64,000 bases of DNA, taken from NCBI GenBank assembly GCA_958477305.1, contig CAUEFI010000004.1, positions 62,001 through 126,000 on the forward strand. Reading direction: 5' to 3'. The notes under the pieces are model-generated. The model was not told the DNA's origin and did not search any database. It saw only the letters and a program-made list of their open reading frames with translations. The DNA is from HGM12998 sp900756495 (lineage in GTDB: Bacteria > Bacillota > Clostridia > Oscillospirales > Oscillospiraceae). How positions within the stretch are numbered: position 1 is the first letter of the stretch; every line of letters starts with the position of its first letter. Shown one piece after another: positions 16,754 through 24,692 of this stretch. Both the position numbers and the translations under genes were made by a program.

Positions 16754-19462
16754 ATGTTTCAGGCCCCGAAACTGACAGACGCCGGCAAAAACCTGTATTA
16801 CAGGAATATGGCCGGTGAGGGGATCAAATTCACAACCATTCAGCTGGGCAACGGCACAATCAGCGGTCCGATCTCCGCTATGACGGCCCTTGTCAGCGCC
16901 GTGGTGACCATTGACGCCGAGGTGAAAAACAACGCGGAGCAGTACGCCGACGTGTCCGGCCATTTCTCCAACGCAGAACTGGAGGAGGGTTTTTACTGGC
17001 GCGAGATCGGCGTGTTTGCGGCGGATCCCGATTACCCCAATGACCGCAGCCACGACATTCTTTACTGCTACCAAAACGCCTATGACACGGCGGACTTTAT
17101 CCCCGTGGCGTCGGTGGAAACGGTGGAAAAAAACATTACCGTGCCCATTATCGTGGGCGACGCCTCCACGGTGTCCTGCACCCTGTCCAGTTCGCAGGTG
17201 CTGGTGTCGGAGGCGGACCTGGAGGCGCACGACAAGGACGCGAACGCCCATAATGCCCTGTTTGAGAAGATCAACAAAGAACTGGAAAAGAAACAGGACA
17301 CGATCACCGCCAAGGGCATTTTGAAAGGCGACCAAGACGCAAAGGGAAACCCCACCGTGACCAAGGCCACGCCGGGCGTGGACTACCAGCAGCCCACCCA
17401 AGTGCTGACGGAAAGCAACGCCATGGCCCTGACGGACACGGTTCCGTTTTTCTCCGGTGCTGACGGGCAAAATCGTAAGGTCACGCTGAAAAAGCTAAAG
17501 GAGGCCCTGGGCGTCCAGTCTGCCAGTATCAACGTGACGACCTGCGCCGGTGCGGCGGTGGTTTGCACGGACGGAGAAACCACCCTGAACGGCGTGGGTT
17601 CCACCAAGTTCTCCCTGCCGGAGAACACCGGCACCTGGGAGGTAACCGCCACCCTGAACGGCCACACGGCCAGCGCCGTGGTGGAGGTCACCGGCGCCAT
17701 GCAGTACAACGTGGATCTGGTGATTACCTCCAGCGTGGCAGTCACCCACGCACCCACGAAAACCACCTACAACGTGGGGGAAACATTCGACCCCACCGGC
17801 CTGGTGGTCACCGCCACCTATGCCGACGGCACCACGGAGGACGTAACGGACGGCTGCACGTTCAGCCCCACCGTTATGGCAGCCAGCACCGCGGCGGTGA
17901 CGATCAAATACCAGCGGGCGGGCGTGACGGTCACGACCACCCAGGCGGTCACGGTCCTGGAAATGTCCAGCATTTCCGTGAAAACCGCACCAAACAAAAC
18001 CGCATATTACATCGGTGAGAGTTTCGACGCCACCGGAATGGTGATTGAGGCCACCATGTCCAACGGCACCAAAAAGACCGTGACGGGCTGGACGTACACC
18101 CCCAGCGGCGCCCTTTCCAAGACGGACACGGCGGTGACGATCTCCTACACGGAAAACGGCGTCACAAAGACCTGCACCCAGGCAATCACGATCCGCACCC
18201 TGTCCAGCATTTCCGTGACGACGGCACCCGCAAAAACCGCCTACAAGTACGGGGAAAAGTTCAGCAGCGCCGGAATGGTGATTACCGCCAAATATTCGGA
18301 CAACGCCACCCGCGTGGTGAGCGGCTGGACCTATTCGCCCACCGGCGCCCTGGGGCTGGCCAATACAACGATCACGATTACCTACGCAGAGGGCGGCGTG
18401 AGTAAGACCTGCACCCAGGCCATTACCGTGAGCAACTACCTTTCCGGTATCGCGGTGACCCACGCACCCACGAAAACCTCCTATTTCACCGGTGAAACGT
18501 TCAACAGCGCGGGAATGGTGGTCACCGCTACCATGGCAGACGGCAGTAAAAAGACCGTCACCGGCTACACCTGCAGCCCCACCACCATGGCAGCCAACAC
18601 CACGGCGGTCACCGTCAGCTATTCCGAGGGCGGCGTGACCAAGACGACCACCACCCCGGTGACGGTCACCAGCATTTCCAACACGCTGGCCTCCAACAGC
18701 TGGGCAACGATCCGCGCCGTGTCCGACGCCGGAAAGGGGTCCAATTACTGGAGCGTGGGTGACGCCAAGGGGATCACGATCAACGGCAAAGTGGGCGCCA
18801 CGACGATCTCCAACCTGTCCATTTCCGTGTTTATCCTGGGTTTCAACCACAACGCCAGCCGCGAGGGCAGCAACCGGATCCATTTCCAGATCGGCAAGAT
18901 CAACGGCACCCTGGTGGGCCTGGTAGACGGCAATTACGGAAGCAGTACCAGCACCACCGGCGCCTTTACCATGAACACGTCATACACGAACAGCGGCGGG
19001 TGGAATAACAGCCACATGAGAAAGACCGTGCTGGGCAGCAACAGCGCCAGCGCCACCAGCCCCGCGGCCAATACCCTGCTGGCAGCCCTGCCGGCGGACC
19101 TCCGGGCGGTTATGAAGCCGGCCACCAAGTACAGCGACAACACCGGCGGCGGAAGTGACACCGCCAGCTATGTCACCAGCACCACGGATCTGTTGCCGCT
19201 GCTTTCGGAGTTTGAATACCACGGGGCCAGGTCCTACGCCAACAGCGCGGAGAAGAATTACCAGGCCCAGTATGACTATTACAAGGCTGGAAACAGCAAG
19301 GTGCATTATAAGCACAACGCCACCGGCACGGCGGCCTTTGTGTGGTGCCGTTCCGTCAATTCGGGCATCAGCAGCACTTTCTGCCTTGTCGGCACCGACG
19401 GCAGCGCCAGCCGTAGCGGCGCCCACTATTCCTGGGCGCTGGCCCCCTGCTTTTTTGTCTAA
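16754..19462 (+). CDS. Tail fibre / receptor-binding protein, DGR target
   Basis: A 902-residue fibre. Residues 1-160 resemble the DUF3751 tail-collar fibre N terminus (APKLTDAGKNLYYRNMAGEG) that attaches to the baseplate. Residues about 326-640 contain four bacterial Ig-like (Big_3 type) repeats of about 78 residues, each with a TKT.Y..GE.F...G..V.A core. Residues 641-902 form the C-terminal display domain, similar in style to DUF6273/C-type-lectin-like DGR targets. Codons 859-899 are the variable repeat, ending WALAPC before the stop. AGGAGG precedes the ATG at 16754; the longer frame from 16475 overlaps gpI and has no start signal. This is the probable host-recognition protein. Confidence 0.93.
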   Translation: MFQAPKLTDAGKNLYYRNMAGEGIKFTTIQLGNGTISGPISAMTALVSAVVTIDAEVKNNAEQYADVSGHFSNAELEEGFYWREIGVFAADPDYPNDRSHDILYCYQNAYDTADFIPVASVETVEKNITVPIIVGDASTVSCTLSSSQVLVSEADLEAHDKDANAHNALFEKINKELEKKQDTITAKGILKGDQDAKGNPTVTKATPGVDYQQPTQVLTESNAMALTDTVPFFSGADGQNRKVTLKKLKEALGVQSASINVTTCAGAAVVCTDGETTLNGVGSTKFSLPENTGTWEVTATLNGHTASAVVEVTGAMQYNVDLVITSSVAVTHAPTKTTYNVGETFDPTGLVVTATYADGTTEDVTDGCTFSPTVMAASTAAVTIKYQRAGVTVTTTQAVTVLEMSSISVKTAPNKTAYYIGESFDATGMVIEATMSNGTKKTVTGWTYTPSGALSKTDTAVTISYTENGVTKTCTQAITIRTLSSISVTTAPAKTAYKYGEKFSSAGMVITAKYSDNATRVVSGWTYSPTGALGLANTTITITYAEGGVSKTCTQAITVSNYLSGIAVTHAPTKTSYFTGETFNSAGMVVTATMADGSKKTVTGYTCSPTTMAANTTAVTVSYSEGGVTKTTTTPVTVTSISNTLASNSWATIRAVSDAGKGSNYWSVGDAKGITINGKVGATTISNLSISVFILGFNHNASREGSNRIHFQIGKINGTLVGLVDGNYGSSTSTTGAFTMNTSYTNSGGWNNSHMRKTVLGSNSASATSPAANTLLAALPADLRAVMKPATKYSDNTGGGSDTASYVTSTTDLLPLLSEFEYHGARSYANSAEKNYQAQYDYYKAGNSKVHYKHNATGTAAFVWCRSVNSGISSTFCLVGTDGSASRSGAHYSWALAPCFFV
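19328..19449 (+). repeat. DGR variable repeat (VR)
   Basis: A 122-bp segment inside the fibre C terminus that aligns without gaps to the template repeat at 20066-20187. There are 16 substitutions and every one is at a template A. The 3' end (19429-19449), with no A in the template, is identical and would be the initiation-of-mutagenic-homing region. The next base also differs from a template A (20188), but homology ends there. Confidence 0.96.
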
Positions 19463-19485
19463 TCGCCGCAGCATATCCGGCAAAA

Positions 19486-19509
19486 TCCCGCCCACGGAAG
19501 TGGGCGGGA
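19486..19509 (+). promoter_or_regulatory. DGR target-recognition hairpin downstream of VR
   Basis: A perfect 10-bp stem with a 4-base GGAA loop, 36 bp after the VR and just beyond the fibre stop. In the Bordetella phage DGR a short hairpin with a 4-base loop behind the VR is needed for homing. No T-run follows, so a terminator role is less likely. No equivalent lies behind the TR. Confidence 0.8.
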
Positions 19510-19546
19510 AACCCGGACAGAGAAAGAAAACCCGTGAGGTGAAAGA

Positions 19547-20005
19547 ATGTCAGTTCTGAAAGAAAAGCGGACCGTGAGCAAAGCGGAGTATGTGAACACC
19601 GCAAACCAGATTTATGTGGAAACGGTGGGATTTTTGACGCGGCTTTCCGCCCGTTATTCCCGGCTGATTGCAGAGGGCACCGCGCAGCTGGCCGGTGAGG
19701 TCATGGACCACACCGAAAAGGCCAACAAAATATACCCGTCGGACGAACAGCGCAAAGCCCAGCGCAAGGCGCATTTGCTGGAGGCGCTGGCCTCCCTCTC
19801 TGCGCTGGACGTGCGCCTGACCCACGCCTATCTGGTTATGTACCAGAACCCGCAAGGGTGCTTTACGGCGCCCAGCGGAAAGACGGTCCCGCCCAAGGAG
19901 GCCATGGACAAGCTGGACCGCATGGCGCAAAGCCTGGGCGAACTGATAGACAGGGAGGACACCCTGCTGCGGAATATCCTGGAGAGCGACAGGAAGCGGA
20001 AATAA
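19547..20005 (+). CDS. avd: DGR accessory variability determinant (Avd-like)
   Basis: A 152-residue protein between VR and TR. It is almost wholly helical and basic (e.g. EQRKAQRKAHLLEALASLSAL; SLGELIDREDTLLRNI), as expected for the four-helix Avd that forms a basic pentamer, binds the template RNA and is required with the reverse transcriptase. The order VR-avd-TR-RT equals that of the Bordetella phage BPP-1. A GAGGTGAAAG site precedes the ATG. Confidence 0.85.
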   Translation: MSVLKEKRTVSKAEYVNTANQIYVETVGFLTRLSARYSRLIAEGTAQLAGEVMDHTEKANKIYPSDEQRKAQRKAHLLEALASLSALDVRLTHAYLVMYQNPQGCFTAPSGKTVPPKEAMDKLDRMAQSLGELIDREDTLLRNILESDRKRK

Positions 20006-20406
20006 GTCATTTTTATGGGTGTATCTTTGAAAATGCGCCGGGAGGCAGGGCGGCTTTCCCCTCTGACGGCGGCCAATGTGTGGTGCCGTTCCGTCAATTC
20101 GAGCAACAGCAACAATTTCTGCCTTGTCAACACCGACGGCAGCGCCAACAATAACAACGCCAACAATTCCTGGGCGCTGGCCCCCTGATTTTGCATAACT
20201 GGGTCAAATGCAGTAACGAACGTGAACCGGACCCATGTAAAAGGAAAGATACTTCCCTGGCGAAAGCCTGAAACTGCCCGCTGATGATCCCGCGCGGACG
20301 CTGCTTGCATGGCGGGGGTATTGTGCTAACCCCGTTTCATGCGCTGGATCGAAGCAGTTTAGACGCACACCAACACCACAACTGTACGGAGGGCGAATAC
20401 TTTTCT
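20006..20406 (+). ncRNA. DGR template RNA region (TR plus spacer)
   Basis: This 401-base gap has no gene. It contains the TR and about 215 bases of spacer up to the reverse transcriptase. The spacer can form a stem (TGGGTC at 20200-20205 with GACCCA at 20230-20235). In BPP-1 the corresponding spacer RNA is needed to prime and template cDNA. The exact RNA ends cannot be seen. Confidence 0.7.
20066..20187 (+). repeat. DGR template repeat (TR)
   Basis: A 122-bp template in the 401-bp non-coding stretch between avd and the reverse transcriptase. It holds 30 adenines, mostly in AAY codons when read in the VR frame. 16 of them differ in VR. In that frame the TR reads Asn-rich (ANNNNANNSWALAP) and is followed directly by TGA. 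Confidence 0.96.
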
Positions 20407-21531
20407 ATGACAAGCGAACAGCGCCGCGAGGCGCGTTACAGACGCCGCCAGACAAGGCGGCAGGCAAAGCGAAAGGCCCGCAGCGACGCCCTGGGGCCGA
20501 TTGAGGAAGTTTTCAGTTACCGCGCCATGTTTTTCTATGGCCGGAAATGCTGCAACGGCGTGAGGTGGAAAGCCAGCACACAGCGGTTTGAAATGCACCT
20601 GTTTTCCGGCACCGCCAAGCGCCGGCGCAAGATCCTGAATGGAACATGGAAGCCAGGCAAAACCGCCCATTTCACCCTGAAAGAACGGGGCAAGGTTCGA
20701 CCAATAGACGCGCCGCACATTGAGGATCGGCAGGTTTATAAGGTTCTGACCAAAAAGGTACTGGTGCCGCTGTATGTGCCCAGTATGATCTACGACAACA
20801 AAGCCAGCCAGAAAGGCGGCGGCCTGCATTTCCATTACAGACGCCTGGCCAAGCACCTGCGGGACCATTACCGCAAGCATGGCCTGGAGGGTGCCCTGTT
20901 CCTGATGGATTTTCACCACTTTTTCCCGGACGCGCCCCACGCGCTGCTGTATGAGCGGCACCGGGGCATAATCCTAAACCCGGACCTGCGGCAGTTGGCC
21001 GATCTGGTGGTGGCAGCTGTGCAGGGCGGCGTGGGTATGCCGCTGGGCGTGGAGCCAAGCCAGCAGGAAATGGTGGCGCTGCCGTCCTCCCTGGACAACC
21101 GGATCAAAGCCCAGCTTTCGATCCATGGCGCTGCCCATTACATGGACGACTATTACACCATTCTGCCGTCGAAGCGGGCGGCGGAGGTGACCGCGGCGGA
21201 CGTGATCGGCCACGCGGAGGCCATGGGCCTGCAGGTCAACGCCGGAAAGTCAAAAGTGGTTCCGTTCTCCAGACCGTTCCGGTTCTGCAAAGCAAAGTTT
21301 CAGGTGACGGAAACCGGCGCCGTGAAGATCCACGGCTGCCGGGACGGAATGAAGCGGGCACGGCGGAAACTGCGGCTTTTCCAGGCGCGTGTGGCCAGCG
21401 GTGAAATGACGGTGGAGCAGGTGGCCCAATGGCTGCAAACACCGATTTCCTACTATGAGAACTTCAACGATCACGGCAGGGTGCTGAAACTGCGGCGGCT
21501 ATTTTATGCGATTTTCAAAACGGAGGTGTAA
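20407..21531 (+). CDS. DGR reverse transcriptase
   Basis: A 374-residue reverse transcriptase of the retroelement class. It has the catalytic YMDD at residues 245-248 and the DGR-specific LGVEPSQ (pattern [ILV]GxxxSQ) at 213-219, where group II intron enzymes have QG. Earlier blocks include KVRPIDAPHIEDRQVYKVL and FLMDFHHFFPDA, the latter with the first catalytic Asp. The first 30 residues are Arg-rich. No maturase or endonuclease domain is present. The ATG at 20407 lies 13 bases after GGAGGG; an upstream in-frame ATG at 20284 is less likely. It copies the TR RNA with errors at A. The CBM-like gene follows after 3 bases. Confidence 0.95.
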   Translation: MTSEQRREARYRRRQTRRQAKRKARSDALGPIEEVFSYRAMFFYGRKCCNGVRWKASTQRFEMHLFSGTAKRRRKILNGTWKPGKTAHFTLKERGKVRPIDAPHIEDRQVYKVLTKKVLVPLYVPSMIYDNKASQKGGGLHFHYRRLAKHLRDHYRKHGLEGALFLMDFHHFFPDAPHALLYERHRGIILNPDLRQLADLVVAAVQGGVGMPLGVEPSQQEMVALPSSLDNRIKAQLSIHGAAHYMDDYYTILPSKRAAEVTAADVIGHAEAMGLQVNAGKSKVVPFSRPFRFCKAKFQVTETGAVKIHGCRDGMKRARRKLRLFQARVASGEMTVEQVAQWLQTPISYYENFNDHGRVLKLRRLFYAIFKTEV

Positions 21532-21534
21532 ACC

Positions 21535-22146
21535 ATGTTCAAGATCACAAAAGACGGGGCGACCGTGGCCATGACCGAGGCCCCCAACTACATCAAGCAG
21601 GCGGAAAACGGCTGTTTCGTGCTGTGCCCGGAGGCGGAGGCCACGGGGATCGCATACAACGGCACCGTTTACCACCTCCTGGGACGCCCTGACATGGCGG
21701 GGGCAGAAATCACGGTCATGCTGGAAGAAACGGACGCGGGAGTGGAGATCGCCAAGGCGGCAGACGCTACGGGGATCGTGTTCGTCACAATGGCGGAGGC
21801 CGGAAGCGTGGACGCCACAACGGCGGCGGAACACGCGGACCTTTTCGCGCCGTGGGCGGTGCCGGTAGCCTATACCGTGGGCCAGATCCGCAGATATACG
21901 GACGGGAAGCTGTATAAATGCGTTCAGGCCCATACGTCACAAGCGGACTGGACGCCGGACAAAACCGCAAGCCTTTGGACGCCGGTTTCCGATCCGGCGG
22001 AGGAATGGCCGGAATGGTCCCAGCCGGTCGGCGCACATGACGCATACAGCAAGGACGCCAAGGTGTCGCACAATGGCAAGCATTGGACCAGCACCGTGGA
22101 CAGCAACGTGTGGGAGCCTGGCGTGTACGGGTGGACGGAGGTGTAA
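21535..22146 (+). CDS. Protein with two CBM5/12-like modules
   Basis: A 203-residue protein translationally close to the reverse transcriptase. The C-terminal half has two short aromatic modules: YTVGQIRRYTDGKLYKCVQA (about residues 110-150) and a second ending EPGVYGWTEV. These resemble carbohydrate-binding family 5/12 repeats found in phage tail tips and in endolysins. The N-terminal half is unrecognised. It may be a second adhesin or cap protein, but a fibre-tip chaperone is also possible. Confidence 0.6.
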   Translation: MFKITKDGATVAMTEAPNYIKQAENGCFVLCPEAEATGIAYNGTVYHLLGRPDMAGAEITVMLEETDAGVEIAKAADATGIVFVTMAEAGSVDATTAAEHADLFAPWAVPVAYTVGQIRRYTDGKLYKCVQAHTSQADWTPDKTASLWTPVSDPAEEWPEWSQPVGAHDAYSKDAKVSHNGKHWTSTVDSNVWEPGVYGWTEV

Positions 22147-22149
22147 GCC

Positions 22150-22551
22150 GTGGGCGCTGCCTACATCGTAAGAAAAAGAGCGCGGTTTGTGAGTATCAAC
22201 GGCCCCGTAAACCTCCCGTATGGTACGCCTGTGGACGCTGTGGACGGGTTCCTGGTACATAAAGGCCGCCCACTATGCGCGGTCACCAGCGAAAGCGCAC
22301 ACCGCTATTTTGCACGAAATGACGACGGAAACGGGAAAGCCCGCGGCGCCCTGATCGGCGCTATCACGGCCAAGCTGGAGCGGAAAGACGCCGGCCATCA
22401 AATGCGCTGGGATCTCCTGTGGAGCGACCCGGAGGCGCAGAAATTACGCCACCCGGATCATGCGGATTATTGGCTGTGGGGACACGCCTTTTTTGAGGCG
22501 GACATGGCAGACCTGGAACACGTCGCCGGGCTGATCGGTGCGAGGAGGTGA
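22150..22551 (+). CDS. Unknown protein between fibre and lysis genes
   Basis: A 133-residue soluble protein with a GTG start. It begins AAYIVRKRARFVSINGPVNLPYG and has a C-terminal region rich in Trp and His. No family recognised. It sits in the same strand cluster as the lysis genes. Confidence 0.6.
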   Translation: MGAAYIVRKRARFVSINGPVNLPYGTPVDAVDGFLVHKGRPLCAVTSESAHRYFARNDDGNGKARGALIGAITAKLERKDAGHQMRWDLLWSDPEAQKLRHPDHADYWLWGHAFFEADMADLEHVAGLIGARR

Positions 22552-22558
22552 CGCTGCC

Positions 22559-22738
22559 ATGGATTATATGAAGCTGGTGGCGGACCTCTGCCAGATCATT
22601 GACCGCCAGAACGAAATCACCAAGGCCATGGTGGTGCAGCTGGGACAGCGCGACGCCCTCCGGTATGAGGAGGAAATGGCGGCAGTTCGGCGGGACTACG
22701 ATACCGCCATGGGGGAGGTGGATCCGTGCAAAAACTAA
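22559..22738 (+). CDS. Small helical protein, unknown
   Basis: A 59-residue acidic protein (DYMKLVADLCQIIDRQNEIT...), likely coiled-coil. AGGAGG upstream fixes the ATG at 22559. It overlaps the next gene by 13 bases. Confidence 0.6.
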   Translation: MDYMKLVADLCQIIDRQNEITKAMVVQLGQRDALRYEEEMAAVRRDYDTAMGEVDPCKN

Positions 22739-23178
22739 TTGAAACACTGTCCACCGTGAGCGTAGGCCAGGCGCTGACTGGCGGCGTCACCGTGGTGGCG
22801 CTGGTGTCCGTGTTTATCGAAATTACCCCGGTGAAGATCAACCCGGTTTCCAAGTTTCTGGCCTGGCTGGGGCGGAAGATCAACAGCGAAGTGATCGCCA
22901 AGGTGGACAGGCTGGAAACCGAGATGCAGGCCATGAGGAAAGCGGACGGAGAGCAGGAGGCCATAAACTGCCGTTACCGGATCCTACGGTTCGGGGACGA
23001 AGTAAAACACGGCACCCGGCACAGTCAGGAACATTTTGAGCAGATCCTGGCCGATATTGACGCCTACGAAATCTATTGCAAGGATCACAAGGATTTCAAG
23101 AACAACAAAACCAAAGTGACCACGGAGCGGATCCTGGACGTTTACCGCAAGTGCGTGGAAACGGACGATTTTTTGTAA
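22726..23178 (+). CDS. Single-span membrane protein in lysis region
   Basis: A 150-residue protein with a GTG start behind GGAGGTG. Residues 12-33 form a hydrophobic helix (ALTGGVTVVALVSVFIEI), followed by a charged helical cytoplasmic domain. Similar proteins lie near holin and endolysin genes in Clostridia phages. Role unknown. Confidence 0.6.
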   Translation: MQKLIETLSTVSVGQALTGGVTVVALVSVFIEITPVKINPVSKFLAWLGRKINSEVIAKVDRLETEMQAMRKADGEQEAINCRYRILRFGDEVKHGTRHSQEHFEQILADIDAYEIYCKDHKDFKNNKTKVTTERILDVYRKCVETDDFL

Positions 23179-23190
23179 TGGGAGGAAGCC

Positions 23191-23604
23191 GTGAAAATCT
23201 TTATTGTGGCCGCGGCGGCGTGGGCTGCCGGTGCCCTCCTGGGCTATTTCGTGGCCCGGCTGGCGTATAAGCACCTGCGGAAGCGTCTGCGGACGCTGCG
23301 GCAGGAACGGAAGCCGCCTAAAAAGAAAATGGGCACCATGGACAGGATCCTGGTTCTGGAAGCGGTTTTCCTGGTGGCGTACACGGTGGCCGATCTGGTG
23401 GTTTTCTGGCACACCGGATCCGAGCCTGCCACGCTGACCGGCTGCGTGTTCGGCGTGTGCGGCCTGGAAAACGGCGTCATGGGCTGGATCAAGACCAACA
23501 AGGACAAGGCGGCGGAGGCCGCCGGAACGAGCGGGAGCGGCACCCAGCCGCCCCCGGAGGAACCGCCCGCGGGCACCGGCGAACCACCGGACGCGGGCCT
23601 GTGA
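23191..23604 (+). CDS. Two-span membrane protein, holin-like candidate
   Basis: A 137-residue protein with hydrophobic segments at residues 2-25 and 50-72, separated by a strongly basic loop, then a Pro/Gly-rich soluble tail. GTG start after GGAGGAAG. It directly precedes the endolysin, so a role in lysis (holin or accessory) is plausible but unproven. Confidence 0.6.
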   Translation: MKIFIVAAAAWAAGALLGYFVARLAYKHLRKRLRTLRQERKPPKKKMGTMDRILVLEAVFLVAYTVADLVVFWHTGSEPATLTGCVFGVCGLENGVMGWIKTNKDKAAEAAGTSGSGTQPPPEEPPAGTGEPPDAGL

Positions 23605-23620
23605 GGAGGTATAAACAAAC

Positions 23621-24493
23621 ATGACTGGAAACGAACTGCGCCGAAAGGTGGCGGACATTATCAACGCATGGGACGGAGCAACCAGAGGCAGCGCCAAGCA
23701 CCTGGAGATCCTGAACATCTACAACAACCACAAGCCGCTGGCAAGAGGTTACCGCGTACAGGTGGGTGACGCCCATTGTGCCACCACGACCTCCGCGGCG
23801 TACATCAAGGCAGGGATCGCGGAGTACACCGGGACGGAGTGCGGCGTGGGAAAGTACGTCGAGATCGCCAAGAAAAAAGGGATCTGGACGGAGAACGACG
23901 CATACACCCCCAAGGTGGGCGACGCCTGCGTGTACGACTGGCAGGACGGGGCCAACTACGCCACCACCGACAACACCGGCGCACCGGATCACATTGGCAT
24001 TGTCACCAAGGTGGGCGGCGGCACCTTTGTGGTCACAGAGGGAAACATGAACGGCGGCAAGGTGGGCAAGCGCACCATGAAAGTGAACGGGCGGTATATC
24101 CGCGGTTTCATTACCCCGGACTTTGACATGATCGCCCGGAAACTGGGCGGTACGTCCGGCGGGACGGCGGACAAGCCAACGAAACCGACGACCCAGGCGG
24201 CGGGTACATACACCGTAAAGAGCGGCGACACCCTTTCCCGTATCGCCGCGAAGTACGGCACCACCGTGGCCAAACTGGTAGAGATCAACGGCATTAAAAA
24301 CCCGAACCTGATCCGTGTGGGCCAGGTCCTCCGCCTGCCCGGCGGAGCCGTCAAGTACACCGTTGTGGCCGGGGACACCCTTTCCCGTATCGCCGCGAAG
24401 TACGGCACCACCGTGGCCAAGCTGGCAGCAGACAACGGGATCAAAAATCCGAACCTGATCCATGTGGGCCAGGTTATCACCATCAACAAATAA
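23621..24493 (+). CDS. Endolysin: CHAP-like peptidase/amidase with two LysM repeats
   Basis: A 290-residue lysin. The N-terminal catalytic domain has the likely nucleophile Cys53 in DAHCATTTSAAYIKAG and a His near residue 124 in APDHIGIV, as in CHAP/NlpC-type cysteine hydrolases. Two LysM modules (about 195-240 and 245-290) share SGDTLSRIAAKYGTT-type cores and bind peptidoglycan. There is no signal peptide, so export needs a holin. AGGAGG precedes the ATG. Confidence 0.92.
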   Translation: MTGNELRRKVADIINAWDGATRGSAKHLEILNIYNNHKPLARGYRVQVGDAHCATTTSAAYIKAGIAEYTGTECGVGKYVEIAKKKGIWTENDAYTPKVGDACVYDWQDGANYATTDNTGAPDHIGIVTKVGGGTFVVTEGNMNGGKVGKRTMKVNGRYIRGFITPDFDMIARKLGGTSGGTADKPTKPTTQAAGTYTVKSGDTLSRIAAKYGTTVAKLVEINGIKNPNLIRVGQVLRLPGGAVKYTVVAGDTLSRIAAKYGTTVAKLAADNGIKNPNLIHVGQVITINK

Positions 24494-24512
24494 TTTTGCC
24501 GGAGGTGCTGGA

Positions 24513-24683
24513 ATGGTTATTATCAAGGCGCTGGCCTGGGCGCTTTCCCTGGCCGCTGTGGTCACCTGGCTGGTGGCCCTGGTACGCTGGGACGGTTCGA
24601 TCCCCTGTGATCGGAGCCAATGCGAAAGCTGCCCATTTCCGCGGTGCCACGAAAATGGCCAGGACAGCACCGGGCAGGAATGA
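24513..24683 (+). CDS. Small membrane protein with Cys-rich tail
   Basis: A 56-residue protein: one hydrophobic helix (residues 3-24) followed by CDRSQCESCPFPRCHE. GGAGG precedes the ATG at 24513. The Cys-rich outer tail and place between endolysin and holin resemble spanin-like or holin-accessory genes, but this is positional. Confidence 0.65.
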   Translation: MVIIKALAWALSLAAVVTWLVALVRWDGSIPCDRSQCESCPFPRCHENGQDSTGQE

Positions 24684-24692
24684 GAGGTAAAA

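Larger units (their letters stand above)
1..20949 (+). repeat. First copy of a 43,051-bp-period direct repeat (genome wrap)
   Basis: The first bases of the window recur from 43052 and the last bases of the window (ending at 64000) match those ending at 20949, a constant offset of 43,051. Every gene in this interval has a counterpart at +43,051 with the same length and the same translation. The simplest explanation is that a circular or circularly permuted phage genome of 43,051 bp was read past its origin. A true tandem duplication or concatemer cannot be excluded from sequence alone. Confidence 0.97.

Noticed and set aside
17731..18672. Four repeated segments in the fibre considered as additional variable repeats
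   Set aside because: They are related to each other at protein level as Ig-like domains, differ at all base types, and show no match to the TR.
20284..20406. Longer reverse transcriptase start at 20284
   Set aside because: The extra 41 residues have no RT-like content, lie in the DGR RNA spacer, and lack a ribosome site; GGAGGG precedes 20407.
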